NCBI GenBank assembly: GCA_041497995.1 | Contig: JBGQHM010000388.1 | Location: 1-6,513, forward strand | Direction: 5' to 3' | Origin: DATKMS01 sp041497995 | GTDB lineage: Bacteria > Desulfobacterota > Binatia > HRBIN30 | DNA: 6,513 bases | Shown here: positions 1-5,603 of the stretch, one piece after another | How positions within the stretch are numbered: position 1 is the stretch's first letter | Layout: every line of letters begins with the position of its first letter | The notes under the pieces: generated by a model | Database searches by the model: none | What the model saw: only the letters and a program-made list of their open reading frames with translations | What the model was told of the DNA's origin: nothing | Translations under genes and position numbers: made by a program

Positions 1-136
1 ACACGACGGGCGCCGAGCAGGGCCAGCCAAAGTCCTAGGGCCTGCGGGGCCTGCGGCCGGCGTCCTTTCTATGGTCCGCTCCCCGATGGGTCGCTGTGGG
101 CTGCCAGGCTCCTAGGGCCGCCACGGCCCGTACGAC
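1..136. other. Non-coding 3' flank of the minus-strand operon
   Basis: No convincing gene is seen here. It is the stretch downstream of the acyl-CoA dehydrogenase stop codon and runs off the left edge. It contains two copies of the 10-mer TCCTAGGGCC (33-42 and 110-119) and a GC-rich hairpin close to the stop codon. Short open frames exist on both strands but have no ribosome binding site and no recognisable protein pattern. A partner gene of the operon could begin just beyond the edge. Confidence 0.5.
115..129 (-). terminator. GC-rich hairpin after the operon stop, weak terminator candidate
   Basis: GGGCCG (115-120) and CGGCCC (124-129) form a perfect 6-bp stem with a 3-base loop. On the minus strand the hairpin begins seven bases past the acyl-CoA dehydrogenase stop codon. 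No T-run follows on the minus strand, so it does not meet the classic intrinsic-terminator pattern. It could instead be a 3'-end stabilising hairpin or chance in a GC-rich stretch. Confidence 0.25.
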
Positions 137-1312
137 TCACCCCCGCGGTAAACCCAGCAGCCGCTGCGCAATGATGTTGCGCTGCACCTCCGACGTTCCC
201 GATGCGATGGTCCCGGCGCGCGCCATGAGCCAACCATATTGCCATCGCCCGTCGTCCACTACCTGCGGCGCGCCGCGCCACAGCTGAGCGTAGGGTCCCT
301 GCACGCTGAGTGCGAAGTCGTCGAGGCGTTGGACGAGCTCGGTGCCGTACAGCTTGAGAATCGACACGTCGCTCTGCGGCCGGCCCTGCTCGAGGTCACT
401 CATCACCTTGAAGCAGTGCAGCTTCATGATCTCGACCTCGATCTGAAACTGCGCGAACTGTTGCCGCAACGTGCGGTCCGCCGACTTGCCGCGCCAGCGG
501 ATCACCTTCGTCAGCCGTTCCATGTCTTCCTGGCGGCGCATGTGGTCGACGAGCAGGAGCGTGCCCCGTTCGTGACCGAGCGCAGTCATGATCACCTGCC
601 AGCCTTTGTTGACCTCGCCGACGACGCTATCCGCCGGCACTCGCGCGTTGTCCAGAAAGACCTCGTTGAAGTCTGTGTCGCCGGTCATCTCGCGCAATGG
701 CCGCACGATCACCCCGGGCGTGCGCAGCGGCACGATTAGGCAACTAATCCCCTTGTGCGGCGGTGCTTCGGGATCAGTGCGCACCAGGAACATGCAGTAG
801 TCGGCTTGGTTCGCGTATGTGGTCCACACCTTCTGTCCGTTCAACACCCATTCGTCGCCGTCGCGCGCGGCGCGGGTGCGGAGCGATGCGAGGTCCGAAC
901 CGGCATTGGGTTCGGAGAACCCCAGGCACCAGACCTCTTCGGCGCTCAGCAGTTTTGGAAGGTAGCGCTGCTTCTGCTCGGGGCGGCCAAAGACCAACAG
1001 CGTCGGCCCGAAGATGCTGATCGATGGTCCGTTGATCAGCGGCGGCGCCGCGACGCGCACCATCTCCTCATGCACCGCGAGGTGCTCGAGCAGCGAAGCG
1101 TCGCGCCCGCCGTACTCGCTCGGAAAGTGCACGGCCATCCAACGCCCGTCATACAGGCGGTGCTCCCACTCCTTCAGAAACTCGATGCGATCACGCACCG
1201 GCCCGTGATCGCGCAGCTGCTTCCAGCGGCGCAGATCCGGCAGGTTGCTGTGCAGCCACGACCGGAACTCGGCGCGGGTCTGTTCAATCTTTGGCGATAG
1301 CGTAAAGTCCAT
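137..1312 (-). CDS. Acyl-CoA dehydrogenase, FadE28/FadE29-like
   Basis: A 391-residue flavoprotein that would oxidise an acyl-CoA to the 2-enoyl-CoA in the cytoplasm, passing electrons to electron-transfer flavoprotein. The N-terminal helical domain is about residues 1-125. The middle beta domain carries GFSEPNAGSD (131-140) and NGQKVWTTYA (158-167), both FAD/substrate-site signatures, and FNEVFLDNARVP (215-226). The C-terminal helical domain ends in GTSEVQRNIIAQRLLGLPR (372-390). Length is normal for the family. The position where medium-chain enzymes carry the catalytic Glu (just before GTSE) is Ser371. The likely base is Glu248 in the ALGHERG segment (244-250), as in isovaleryl-CoA dehydrogenase and the steroid FadE enzymes. 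The ATG at 1312 is chosen because GAGGAG lies two bases upstream and the protein begins with the family-typical MDFTLSPKIEQ. The open frame extends further upstream only across the DUF35 gene. It is the last gene of the operon, starting eight bases after the DUF35 stop. The substrate is not shown by the sequence; a branched or ring-linked side chain is inferred from its neighbours. Confidence 0.93.
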   Translation of the reverse strand: MDFTLSPKIEQTRAEFRSWLHSNLPDLRRWKQLRDHGPVRDRIEFLKEWEHRLYDGRWMAVHFPSEYGGRDASLLEHLAVHEEMVRVAAPPLINGPSISIFGPTLLVFGRPEQKQRYLPKLLSAEEVWCLGFSEPNAGSDLASLRTRAARDGDEWVLNGQKVWTTYANQADYCMFLVRTDPEAPPHKGISCLIVPLRTPGVIVRPLREMTGDTDFNEVFLDNARVPADSVVGEVNKGWQVIMTALGHERGTLLLVDHMRRQEDMERLTKVIRWRGKSADRTLRQQFAQFQIEVEIMKLHCFKVMSDLEQGRPQSDVSILKLYGTELVQRLDDFALSVQGPYAQLWRGAPQVVDDGRWQYGWLMARAGTIASGTSEVQRNIIAQRLLGLPRG

Positions 1313-1320
1313 GGCTCCTC

Positions 1321-1743
1321 TCAGGTTTGCGCGCGCGGACGGAATTGCGGCAGGGTCACGTCGTCGGTGACGCGCTCGTAGACGACCTCCACCGGCATGC
1401 CGACGTGCATGATCTCCAGTGTGCCCTCGACGATGTTCGCCGTCACGCGCACCTCCTCTTCGAGATCGATGAGCGCCACGATGTACGGCAACATCTCCTT
1501 GAACGGCAAGACGTCGTTGTGGTGGATGACGGTGTAGGAAAATACGCGGCCGTGCCCCGACGATGGGCGCCACTCGCAGTTGTCCGACCAGCAATGCGGA
1601 CACGCGTGGCGCGGATAGAAGTGGCTGCGGCCGCAGGCGTTGCAGTGCCGAATGAGAAACTTGCGCTGCTTGGTCGCCGCCCAGAACGGCGCACTCTCTG
1701 CGTCGATGACCGGCAGGTGGTTCAACGTGGCGCCACGGTTCAT
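1321..1743 (-). CDS. Free-standing DUF35 zinc-ribbon/OB-fold protein
   Basis: A 140-residue protein of the DUF35 family (also annotated as OB-fold nucleic-acid-binding protein or Zn-ribbon acyl-CoA-associated protein). Residues 10-30 form the N-terminal helix typical of the family (AESAPFWAATKQRKFLIRHC). A rubredoxin-like zinc ribbon follows with ligands Cys34, Cys37, Cys48 and Cys51. The OB fold then starts with SGHGRVFSYTVIHH (62-75) and runs to about residue 125. Known relatives bind thiolase-fold partners and help seat or channel acyl-CoA: ChsH2 with Ltp2 in steroid degradation, BbsA with BbsB in toluene degradation, and the archaeal HMG-CoA synthase complex. Its ATG lies one base after the stop of the thiolase-like gene, with GGGAG (1750-1754) six bases upstream inside that gene. 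This implies translational coupling and equal-stoichiometry production. The frame is open further upstream, but that part is antisense-frame overlap with the thiolase gene. The assignment is firm; its acyl-CoA substrate is unknown. Confidence 0.92.
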   Translation of the reverse strand: MNRGATLNHLPVIDAESAPFWAATKQRKFLIRHCNACGRSHFYPRHACPHCWSDNCEWRPSSGHGRVFSYTVIHHNDVLPFKEMLPYIVALIDLEEEVRVTANIVEGTLEIMHVGMPVEVVYERVTDDVTLPQFRPRAQT

Positions 1744-1744
1744 C

Positions 1745-2887
1745 TCAAGCTCCCAGCACCACGGTTCCGCACGCGGACATATAGCCCCCGGTGCCGTTGC
1801 ACAGCGCCAACTGCGCGTTCGGCACCTGGCGGGCGCCGCACTCGCCGCGCAGTTGCCGTGTCGCCTCGATGAGCAGAAACACGCCGCGCATTCCCGGCTG
1901 ATTGCTCGCCAGACCGCCGCCGTCGGTGTTCGTTGGCAGCGCGCCACCCGGAGCCAACGCACCACTCTCTGCCAGCGGGCCGCTCGCGCCGCGCTCGCAA
2001 AAGCCCAGTGCTTCGAGCGTCAGGAGCACCATGATGGTGAACGCGTCGTAGATCTGCAGCACATTGATGTCGCGCGGCATCACACCCGCCTGCTCCAAAG
2101 CACGGCGGCCCGATTGCGCGGCGACCGAATCGGGCATGTCGCTCCATTGCGTCATATGCAGATGCGACACCGCTTCGCCCGTGCCGAGAACGCGTACCGG
2201 CTTGTTGCGCAGATCCCGCGCCCGGTCCTCGGTTGTGAGGATGACGGCACCGCCACCGTCGGTGCGCAGACAGCAGTCGGCCTGCCGCAGCGGATCGGCG
2301 ATCATGCGCGTCTTCAACGCATCGTCGACAGTCAGCGGCTTGCCGTGGTGGAACGCCCTGGGGTTTATCTGCGCCCACTGATTCATCGCCACCGCCACTG
2401 CGGCGAGTTGGCGCCGCGTCGTGCCGTACTCGTGCATGTGCCGCCGCGCCGCCAACGCATACTTGCCCACCAAGGTCAGTCCGTACGGCGCTTCAAACTG
2501 CGCCGGCCCGTGTGGCGGCGGCATCAAGTCGCGCAGGCGACGCCGCTTGAGATCGGAGCGCGCGGTGCTGCCATAGACGAGCAACGCCACGCTGCACATG
2601 CCTGCCGACAACGCCGCGACTGCGTGCCCGACGAACAGCTCCCACGAGGCGCCGCCGATCTGCGTGCTGTCGACGTAGGACGGATGGAGACCGAGGTACT
2701 CCGCCAGCTGCAGCATGTGCGTCCAGTCGTCGCCGCAGCTGAAGAGCCCGTCGACATCGTCCTTCTTCAGGCCGGCATCGTCGAGCGCCGCCTTCGCCGC
2801 TTGCTGATGGAGCTGCAGCGCGCTCTTGTCGGGCACCTCGCCACAGTCGGACTCGCCGATACCGACGATGCAGATTCGCGGCTCCAC
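1745..2887 (-). CDS. SCP2/Ltp2-type thiolase-fold protein lacking canonical catalytic residues
   Basis: A 380-residue thiolase-superfamily protein, full length for the SCP-x-like group. The start ICIVGIGESDCG (5-16) and DDAGLKKDDVDGLF (36-49) are typical. The segment that carries the nucleophilic Cys in true thiolases reads QIGGASWELF (76-85), with Ala80/Ser81 and no Cys. The usual HDCFT motif is YDAFT (280-284). The usual GHP motif is NQP (329-331), followed by GMRGVFLLIEATRQLRGE. The final C-x-HN-GG-like loop is CNGTGGYMSA (363-372). With Cys and His both missing, thiolysis is unlikely. A retro-aldol cleavage like that of Ltp2, which is reported to use Tyr residues, is a reasonable alternative; Tyr280 and Tyr369 are candidates. 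The start is GTG at 2887: an in-frame TGA lies at 2896-2894, and any later start would remove the conserved first strand. No strong ribosome binding site precedes it. It is the first gene of the operon and is coupled to the DUF35 gene, its likely physical partner. The specific reaction is inferred. Confidence 0.9.
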   Translation of the reverse strand: MEPRICIVGIGESDCGEVPDKSALQLHQQAAKAALDDAGLKKDDVDGLFSCGDDWTHMLQLAEYLGLHPSYVDSTQIGGASWELFVGHAVAALSAGMCSVALLVYGSTARSDLKRRRLRDLMPPPHGPAQFEAPYGLTLVGKYALAARRHMHEYGTTRRQLAAVAVAMNQWAQINPRAFHHGKPLTVDDALKTRMIADPLRQADCCLRTDGGGAVILTTEDRARDLRNKPVRVLGTGEAVSHLHMTQWSDMPDSVAAQSGRRALEQAGVMPRDINVLQIYDAFTIMVLLTLEALGFCERGASGPLAESGALAPGGALPTNTDGGGLASNQPGMRGVFLLIEATRQLRGECGARQVPNAQLALCNGTGGYMSACGTVVLGA

Positions 2888-2935
2888 GCTCGTTCACCAC
2901 GTGCCCATCCACGTCCACGGTTGATCGCTGGGGAT

Positions 2936-2951
2936 TCAATCAATTGATTGA
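2936..2951. promoter_or_regulatory. Perfect 16-bp palindrome, candidate shared operator
   Basis: TCAATCAATTGATTGA is a perfect inverted repeat with no spacer between the 8-base arms. It lies 48 bases from the minus-strand start codon and 52 bases from the plus-strand start codon, so a dimeric regulator bound here could control both directions. It overlaps the possible plus-strand -35 hexamer. I do not recognise it as the site of a named regulator, and no regulator gene lies in the window. Confidence 0.55.
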
Positions 2952-2992
2952 CTCGAATTAGTGGAAGTGGTAGCCGAAGTCAAATTTCTTCC

Positions 2993-2997
2993 GGAGG
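2993..2997 (+). promoter_or_regulatory. Ribosome binding site that decides the dehydrogenase start
   Basis: GGAGG abuts an ATG at 2998 with no spacing, which is too close for initiation. It is six bases from the next in-frame ATG at 3004, the ideal distance. This selects 3004 as the start and drops two residues (Met-His) from the longest frame. Confidence 0.75.
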
Positions 2998-3003
2998 ATG
3001 CAC

Positions 3004-3897
3004 ATGCTCTTACAGGGAAAGGTGGCCGTGGTCACCGGCTCGGGCCGCGGCGTGGGACGCGGGATCGCTTTGGCGCTGGCGCGTGAAGGCGCGAAGGTGG
3101 TGATCAATGACGTCGGCTGCGCGGTCGACGGGCGCGGCTCAGCTGAGGATCCCGCCGCAGAAGTGGTGAAGGAGATCAAAGCGTTGGGGAGCGACGCGGC
3201 ACCCAACTACGATTCGGTCGCCTCCTTCAGCGGCGCCGAGAACATCATCAAGACCGCCGTCGACAAGTTCGGCCGCATCGACATCCTGGTGAACAACGCC
3301 GGCATCGTGCGCGACAAGTCGATCGCCAAGATGACCGAAGAAGACTTCGACGCCGTCCTCGGCGTTCATCTGAAGGGCTCGTTCAACTGCGGCCGCCACG
3401 CCATTCCCCTCATGCGTGAGCAAGGCTTCGGACGCATCATCAACATCACCTCCAGCGCCGGCCTGCGCGGCAACTTCGGCCAGAGCAACTACGGCGCAGC
3501 CAAGGCCGGCATCATGGGCCTGACCCTGGTGTGGGCCATCGAGCTGGGCAAATACGGCGTGACCGTAAACGCCATGGCTCCCGCCGGTCTGACGCGCATG
3601 GTCGGCACGATCCCCGGTATGGAAGGCAAGGATCCGCCTCCAGAGATGAACGCAGAGCTCAATGGACCGATGGTCGCTTTCCTGGCTTCCGAGAAGGCCG
3701 CCCACGTCAACGGCCAGATCTTCGGCCGCCGCGGCTTTGGATTCACGATCTTCCAGCAGCCGCGGCCGATCGCCATGATGTATAAGCCAGGCGGTTTGAG
3801 CGCGAGCGAGATCGCCGCCAACTTCGACGGCGTCTTCCTCGAACACCTCCAGCCCATCGGCATCCCGCAGATGCGCAGAGAGGAACCCAAGAAATAG
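3004..3897 (+). CDS. HSD17B4-type short-chain 3-hydroxyacyl-CoA dehydrogenase
   Basis: A 297-residue SDR-family oxidoreductase of the peroxisomal multifunctional enzyme 2 (HSD17B4) dehydrogenase type. It would oxidise a 3-hydroxyacyl-CoA to the 3-oxoacyl-CoA with NAD+. The Rossmann motif is TGSGRGVGRG (11-20). Asp36 in INDVG (34-38) favours NAD over NADP. NNAG is at 97-100, and the catalytic residues are Ser150, Tyr163 and Lys167 in the YGAAK segment, with Asn in VHLKGSFN (121-128). The extended C-terminal tail after NGQIFGRRG (236-244), including QQPRP (251-255) and a final helix, is longer than in FabG (about 245 residues) and matches the HSD17B4 group, which carries a substrate-covering C-terminal extension. 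All catalytic residues are present, so it should be active. It is the first gene of the plus-strand set. Its product would be the substrate for a thiolase such as the one encoded two genes downstream. Regulation is probably through the divergent palindrome. Confidence 0.93.
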   Translation: MLLQGKVAVVTGSGRGVGRGIALALAREGAKVVINDVGCAVDGRGSAEDPAAEVVKEIKALGSDAAPNYDSVASFSGAENIIKTAVDKFGRIDILVNNAGIVRDKSIAKMTEEDFDAVLGVHLKGSFNCGRHAIPLMREQGFGRIINITSSAGLRGNFGQSNYGAAKAGIMGLTLVWAIELGKYGVTVNAMAPAGLTRMVGTIPGMEGKDPPPEMNAELNGPMVAFLASEKAAHVNGQIFGRRGFGFTIFQQPRPIAMMYKPGGLSASEIAANFDGVFLEHLQPIGIPQMRREEPKK

Positions 3898-3902
3898 AGC
3901 TC

Positions 3903-3972
3903 CTCACGCAGAGCCGCAGACACGACCCTCTCTGGTCGTTGTTCTCTCTGCGTCTCTGCGCCTCTGCGTGAG
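3903..3972. repeat. Long nested inverted repeat made of CTCTGCG heptamers
   Basis: The outer arms 3903-3924 and 3951-3972 pair at 20 of 22 positions. An inner perfect stem, ACGACC (3922-3927) with GGTCGT (3934-3939), has a CTCTCT loop. The right arm region carries three CTCTGCG copies at an exact 8-base period (3946, 3954, 3962). The left arm has CGCAGAG (3907-3913) and a variant at 3915-3921. It starts five bases after the dehydrogenase stop and ends before the ribosome binding site of the next gene. In RNA it would form a strong intercistronic hairpin. There is no T-run, so it is not a classic terminator. Similar heptamer-based intergenic repeats are, as I recall, common in environmental bacterial genomes. 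Confidence 0.85.
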
Positions 3973-3984
3973 ATTTCTTCGTCT

Positions 3985-3991
3985 TAAGGAG
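3985..3991 (+). promoter_or_regulatory. Strong ribosome binding site of the HMGS-DUF35 fusion
   Basis: TAAGGAG lies six bases before the ATG at 3998. This fixes the start there and rules out a GTG at 3968, which lies inside the inverted repeat. Confidence 0.8.
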
Positions 3992-3997
3992 TTCAGG

Positions 3998-5416
3998 ATG
4001 GTCGGTATCACTTCATATGGGGCGTACGTCCCGATGTTCCGTTTGCCGTTCGGCGCCATCGGTGCGGGCAGCCGCAAGGTGAGTAGCGGCAGCGGCGAGC
4101 GTTCAGTAGCGAACTTCGACGAGGACTGCGTGACCATGGCCGTCGCCGCAGCCATGGACTGCCTCGAGGGCATCGACCGCGCCTCGGTCGACGGTGTGCT
4201 CTTCGCCTCGACCTCGTACGCCTTCAAAGAAAAGCAAGGCGCCAGCCTGGTCGCCAAGGCGCTCGATCTGCGCCGTGACGTCGTCACCGCCGATTTTGCC
4301 GATTCGCTGCGCGCCGGGACGACAGCGCTGCGTTCGGCGATGGATACGGTGAAGGCCGGCTCCGCACGCACAGTCCTGGTCATCGCCAGCGATGCACGCT
4401 TGGCGGCACCGCGCTCTGCACTCGAGCGCGCCTTCGGCGACGGGGCCGCCGCCTTCCTTGTCGGCGACACCAACGTCGCCGCAACCTTCGACCATCATCA
4501 CTTCCTCGCCGACGAGATCATCGACGTGTGGCGCACCGAGGGGGCCCCGTACGTGAAGTCGTGGGAAGACCGCTTTGTGGTCGAGCACGGCTACGCCACC
4601 AATATGGTGGAAGCGATCAAGGCCCTGCTCAAGAAGGCTGGGCTGACAGCGAAGGACTTTGCAAAGGCCGTCTACTACGGGCCGGACGCGCGCAGCCACG
4701 GCGGCGTCGCCCGCTCTGCCGGCTTCGATCCGAAGACCCAGGTACAGGACCCGCTCTTCGGCAAGCTCGGCAACGCCGGCGCGGCGTTCGCGCCGCTGCT
4801 CTTGGTGGCGGCGCTCGAAGAGAGCAAGCCGGGCACCAGGCTAATGTTGGCCAACTACGGCGACGGCGCCGAAGCATTCGCGGTCAGCGTCACCGAGCAC
4901 GTCGCCAAGCTGTGGACCCGCCGCGGCGTGAAGTGGCACTTGGAGCGTCGCGCCGAGCTCGGCGACTACGACAAGTACCTCGCCTTCCGCAATTTGCAGC
5001 CGTCGGATGTCGACCGCCGCGGCGGCCAGGGCGTCTCGGCCACGGTGCACTTCCGCGATCGCAACGAGGACATCAGCTTCCACGGCCACAAATGCCGCAA
5101 GTGCGGCACCGAGCAGTTCCCGTTTCAACGCGTCTGCTTCAAGTGCTTTGGAAAGGATAACTTCGACGAGATCCGCCTCTCCGATCGGCACGGCAAGGTG
5201 ATGTCACACACCTTCGACTTCTTCGCCGGCAGCCCCGACCCGCCGCTCATCGTCACCGTGACGGAGGTCGACGGCGGCGCTCGCGTCTATCTGCAGATGA
5301 CCGACGCCTCGCCGAAAGAAGTGAAGCTGGAGTTGCCCGTCGAGTTCACCTTCCGTAAGATCCACGAGTACGGCGGGACACCGAACTATTTCTGGAAATG
5401 TACCCCGGTCCGGTGA
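3998..5416 (+). CDS. HMG-CoA-synthase-like thiolase fold fused to DUF35
   Basis: A 472-residue two-domain protein. Residues 1-305 form a thiolase-fold domain of the HMG-CoA synthase/KAS III type: start VGITSYGAYVPMFRL, then ERAFGDGAAAFLVG (143-156), GKLGNAGAAFAPLLL (255-269) and ANYGDGAEAF (285-294). A linker of about 45 residues leads to a DUF35 module. Its zinc-ribbon ligands are Cys366, Cys369, Cys380 and Cys383, and an OB fold starts at SDRHGKVMSHTFDFF (395-409) and runs to about 455. Compared from memory with archaeal HMG-CoA synthase, the catalytic Glu, Cys and His positions appear to be Thr72, Leu104 (beside Ser103) and Tyr227. No Cys occurs at all between residues 56 and 365. Classical HMG-CoA synthesis is therefore unlikely. 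The protein may be a non-catalytic scaffold, an acyl-CoA channel, or an enzyme with different chemistry. The neighbouring thiolase retains its Cys and is the probable partner. Fold and fusion are clear; the function is unknown. Confidence 0.92.
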   Translation: MVGITSYGAYVPMFRLPFGAIGAGSRKVSSGSGERSVANFDEDCVTMAVAAAMDCLEGIDRASVDGVLFASTSYAFKEKQGASLVAKALDLRRDVVTADFADSLRAGTTALRSAMDTVKAGSARTVLVIASDARLAAPRSALERAFGDGAAAFLVGDTNVAATFDHHHFLADEIIDVWRTEGAPYVKSWEDRFVVEHGYATNMVEAIKALLKKAGLTAKDFAKAVYYGPDARSHGGVARSAGFDPKTQVQDPLFGKLGNAGAAFAPLLLVAALEESKPGTRLMLANYGDGAEAFAVSVTEHVAKLWTRRGVKWHLERRAELGDYDKYLAFRNLQPSDVDRRGGQGVSATVHFRDRNEDISFHGHKCRKCGTEQFPFQRVCFKCFGKDNFDEIRLSDRHGKVMSHTFDFFAGSPDPPLIVTVTEVDGGARVYLQMTDASPKEVKLELPVEFTFRKIHEYGGTPNYFWKCTPVR

Positions 5417-5451
5417 TTGGTTCCCTCGTTTTGGACGGGGCGAGGCGGAAA

Positions 5452-5571
5452 CACCACGAAGCCACGAAGTTCACGAAGAAAAGCGTTCTCGGAGCGACAG
5501 GCATTCACTTCGGCGGGCAAAGAAGCAGGGCATCATGAATCGTCTTTTGATTCTTCGTGGTCTTCGTGGTG
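5452..5571. repeat. Inverted repeat made of CACGAAG heptamers
   Basis: The left arm 5452-5469 (CACCACGAAG plus CCACGAAG) pairs with the right arm 5553-5571 with a single one-base bulge; the intervening segment is about 83 bases. CACGAAG occurs three times on the left (5455, 5463, 5472). Its complement CTTCGTG occurs twice on the right (5553, 5562), at 8-9 base spacing. It occupies most of the 187-base gap between the fusion gene and the thiolase, with no gene inside. It shares its architecture, though not its unit sequence, with the repeat at 3903-3972. It may act as an intercistronic hairpin or be a remnant of a mobile repeat family. Confidence 0.8.
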
Positions 5572-5603
5572 AGATATTTTCGCATTGAGGTTAGGGAGAG
5601 GGT

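Larger units (their letters stand above)
2888..3003. promoter_or_regulatory. Divergent promoter region between the two gene sets
   Basis: These 116 bases separate the GTG of the minus operon from the ATG of the plus operon and must hold the promoters for both. The centre is AT-rich against GC-rich surroundings. A possible plus-strand -35 (TTGACT, 2948-2953) stands 17 bases before an extended -10-like TGGTAGCCG (2968-2976). The -10 match is poor, so promoter positions are not claimed. No convincing minus-strand -35/-10 pair was found by eye. Control by a local acyl-CoA-responsive repressor (TetR, FadR or similar) is inferred from the palindrome. Confidence 0.6.

Noticed and set aside
33..119. 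Direct repeat TCCTAGGGCC at 33-42 and 110-119
   Set aside because: Only 10 bases long in a GC-rich flank. It may be chance and is not linked to any element that can be recognised.
1313..1603. N-terminal extension of the acyl-CoA dehydrogenase frame
   Set aside because: It would overlap most of the DUF35 gene in another frame. The family N-terminus and a ribosome binding site lie at the ATG at 1312.
1744..1965. N-terminal extension of the DUF35 frame
   Set aside because: It overlaps the thiolase-like gene in another frame and encodes Arg/Cys-rich sequence unlike the family. The ATG at 1743 has its own GGGAG.
2898..2903. CACGTG palindrome near the minus-operon start
   Set aside because: A six-base palindrome is expected by chance in GC-rich DNA and has no symmetric extension.
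1640..2947. Long plus-strand open frame (435 codons) opposite the thiolase-like and DUF35 genes
   Set aside because: It is the antisense shadow of two well-supported genes. Its translation is Arg/His/Ala-rich with no family motif, and GC-rich codon bias opens such frames.
3139..3846. Minus-strand open frame of 235 codons inside the dehydrogenase gene
   Set aside because: It is the shadow of an intact SDR gene with all catalytic residues and shows no motif of its own.
5421..5450. Possible terminator after the fusion gene
   Set aside because: TTCC and CTCG can pair with CGAG and GGAA across a two-base bulge, but the stem is weak and no T-run follows. It is not enough to call.
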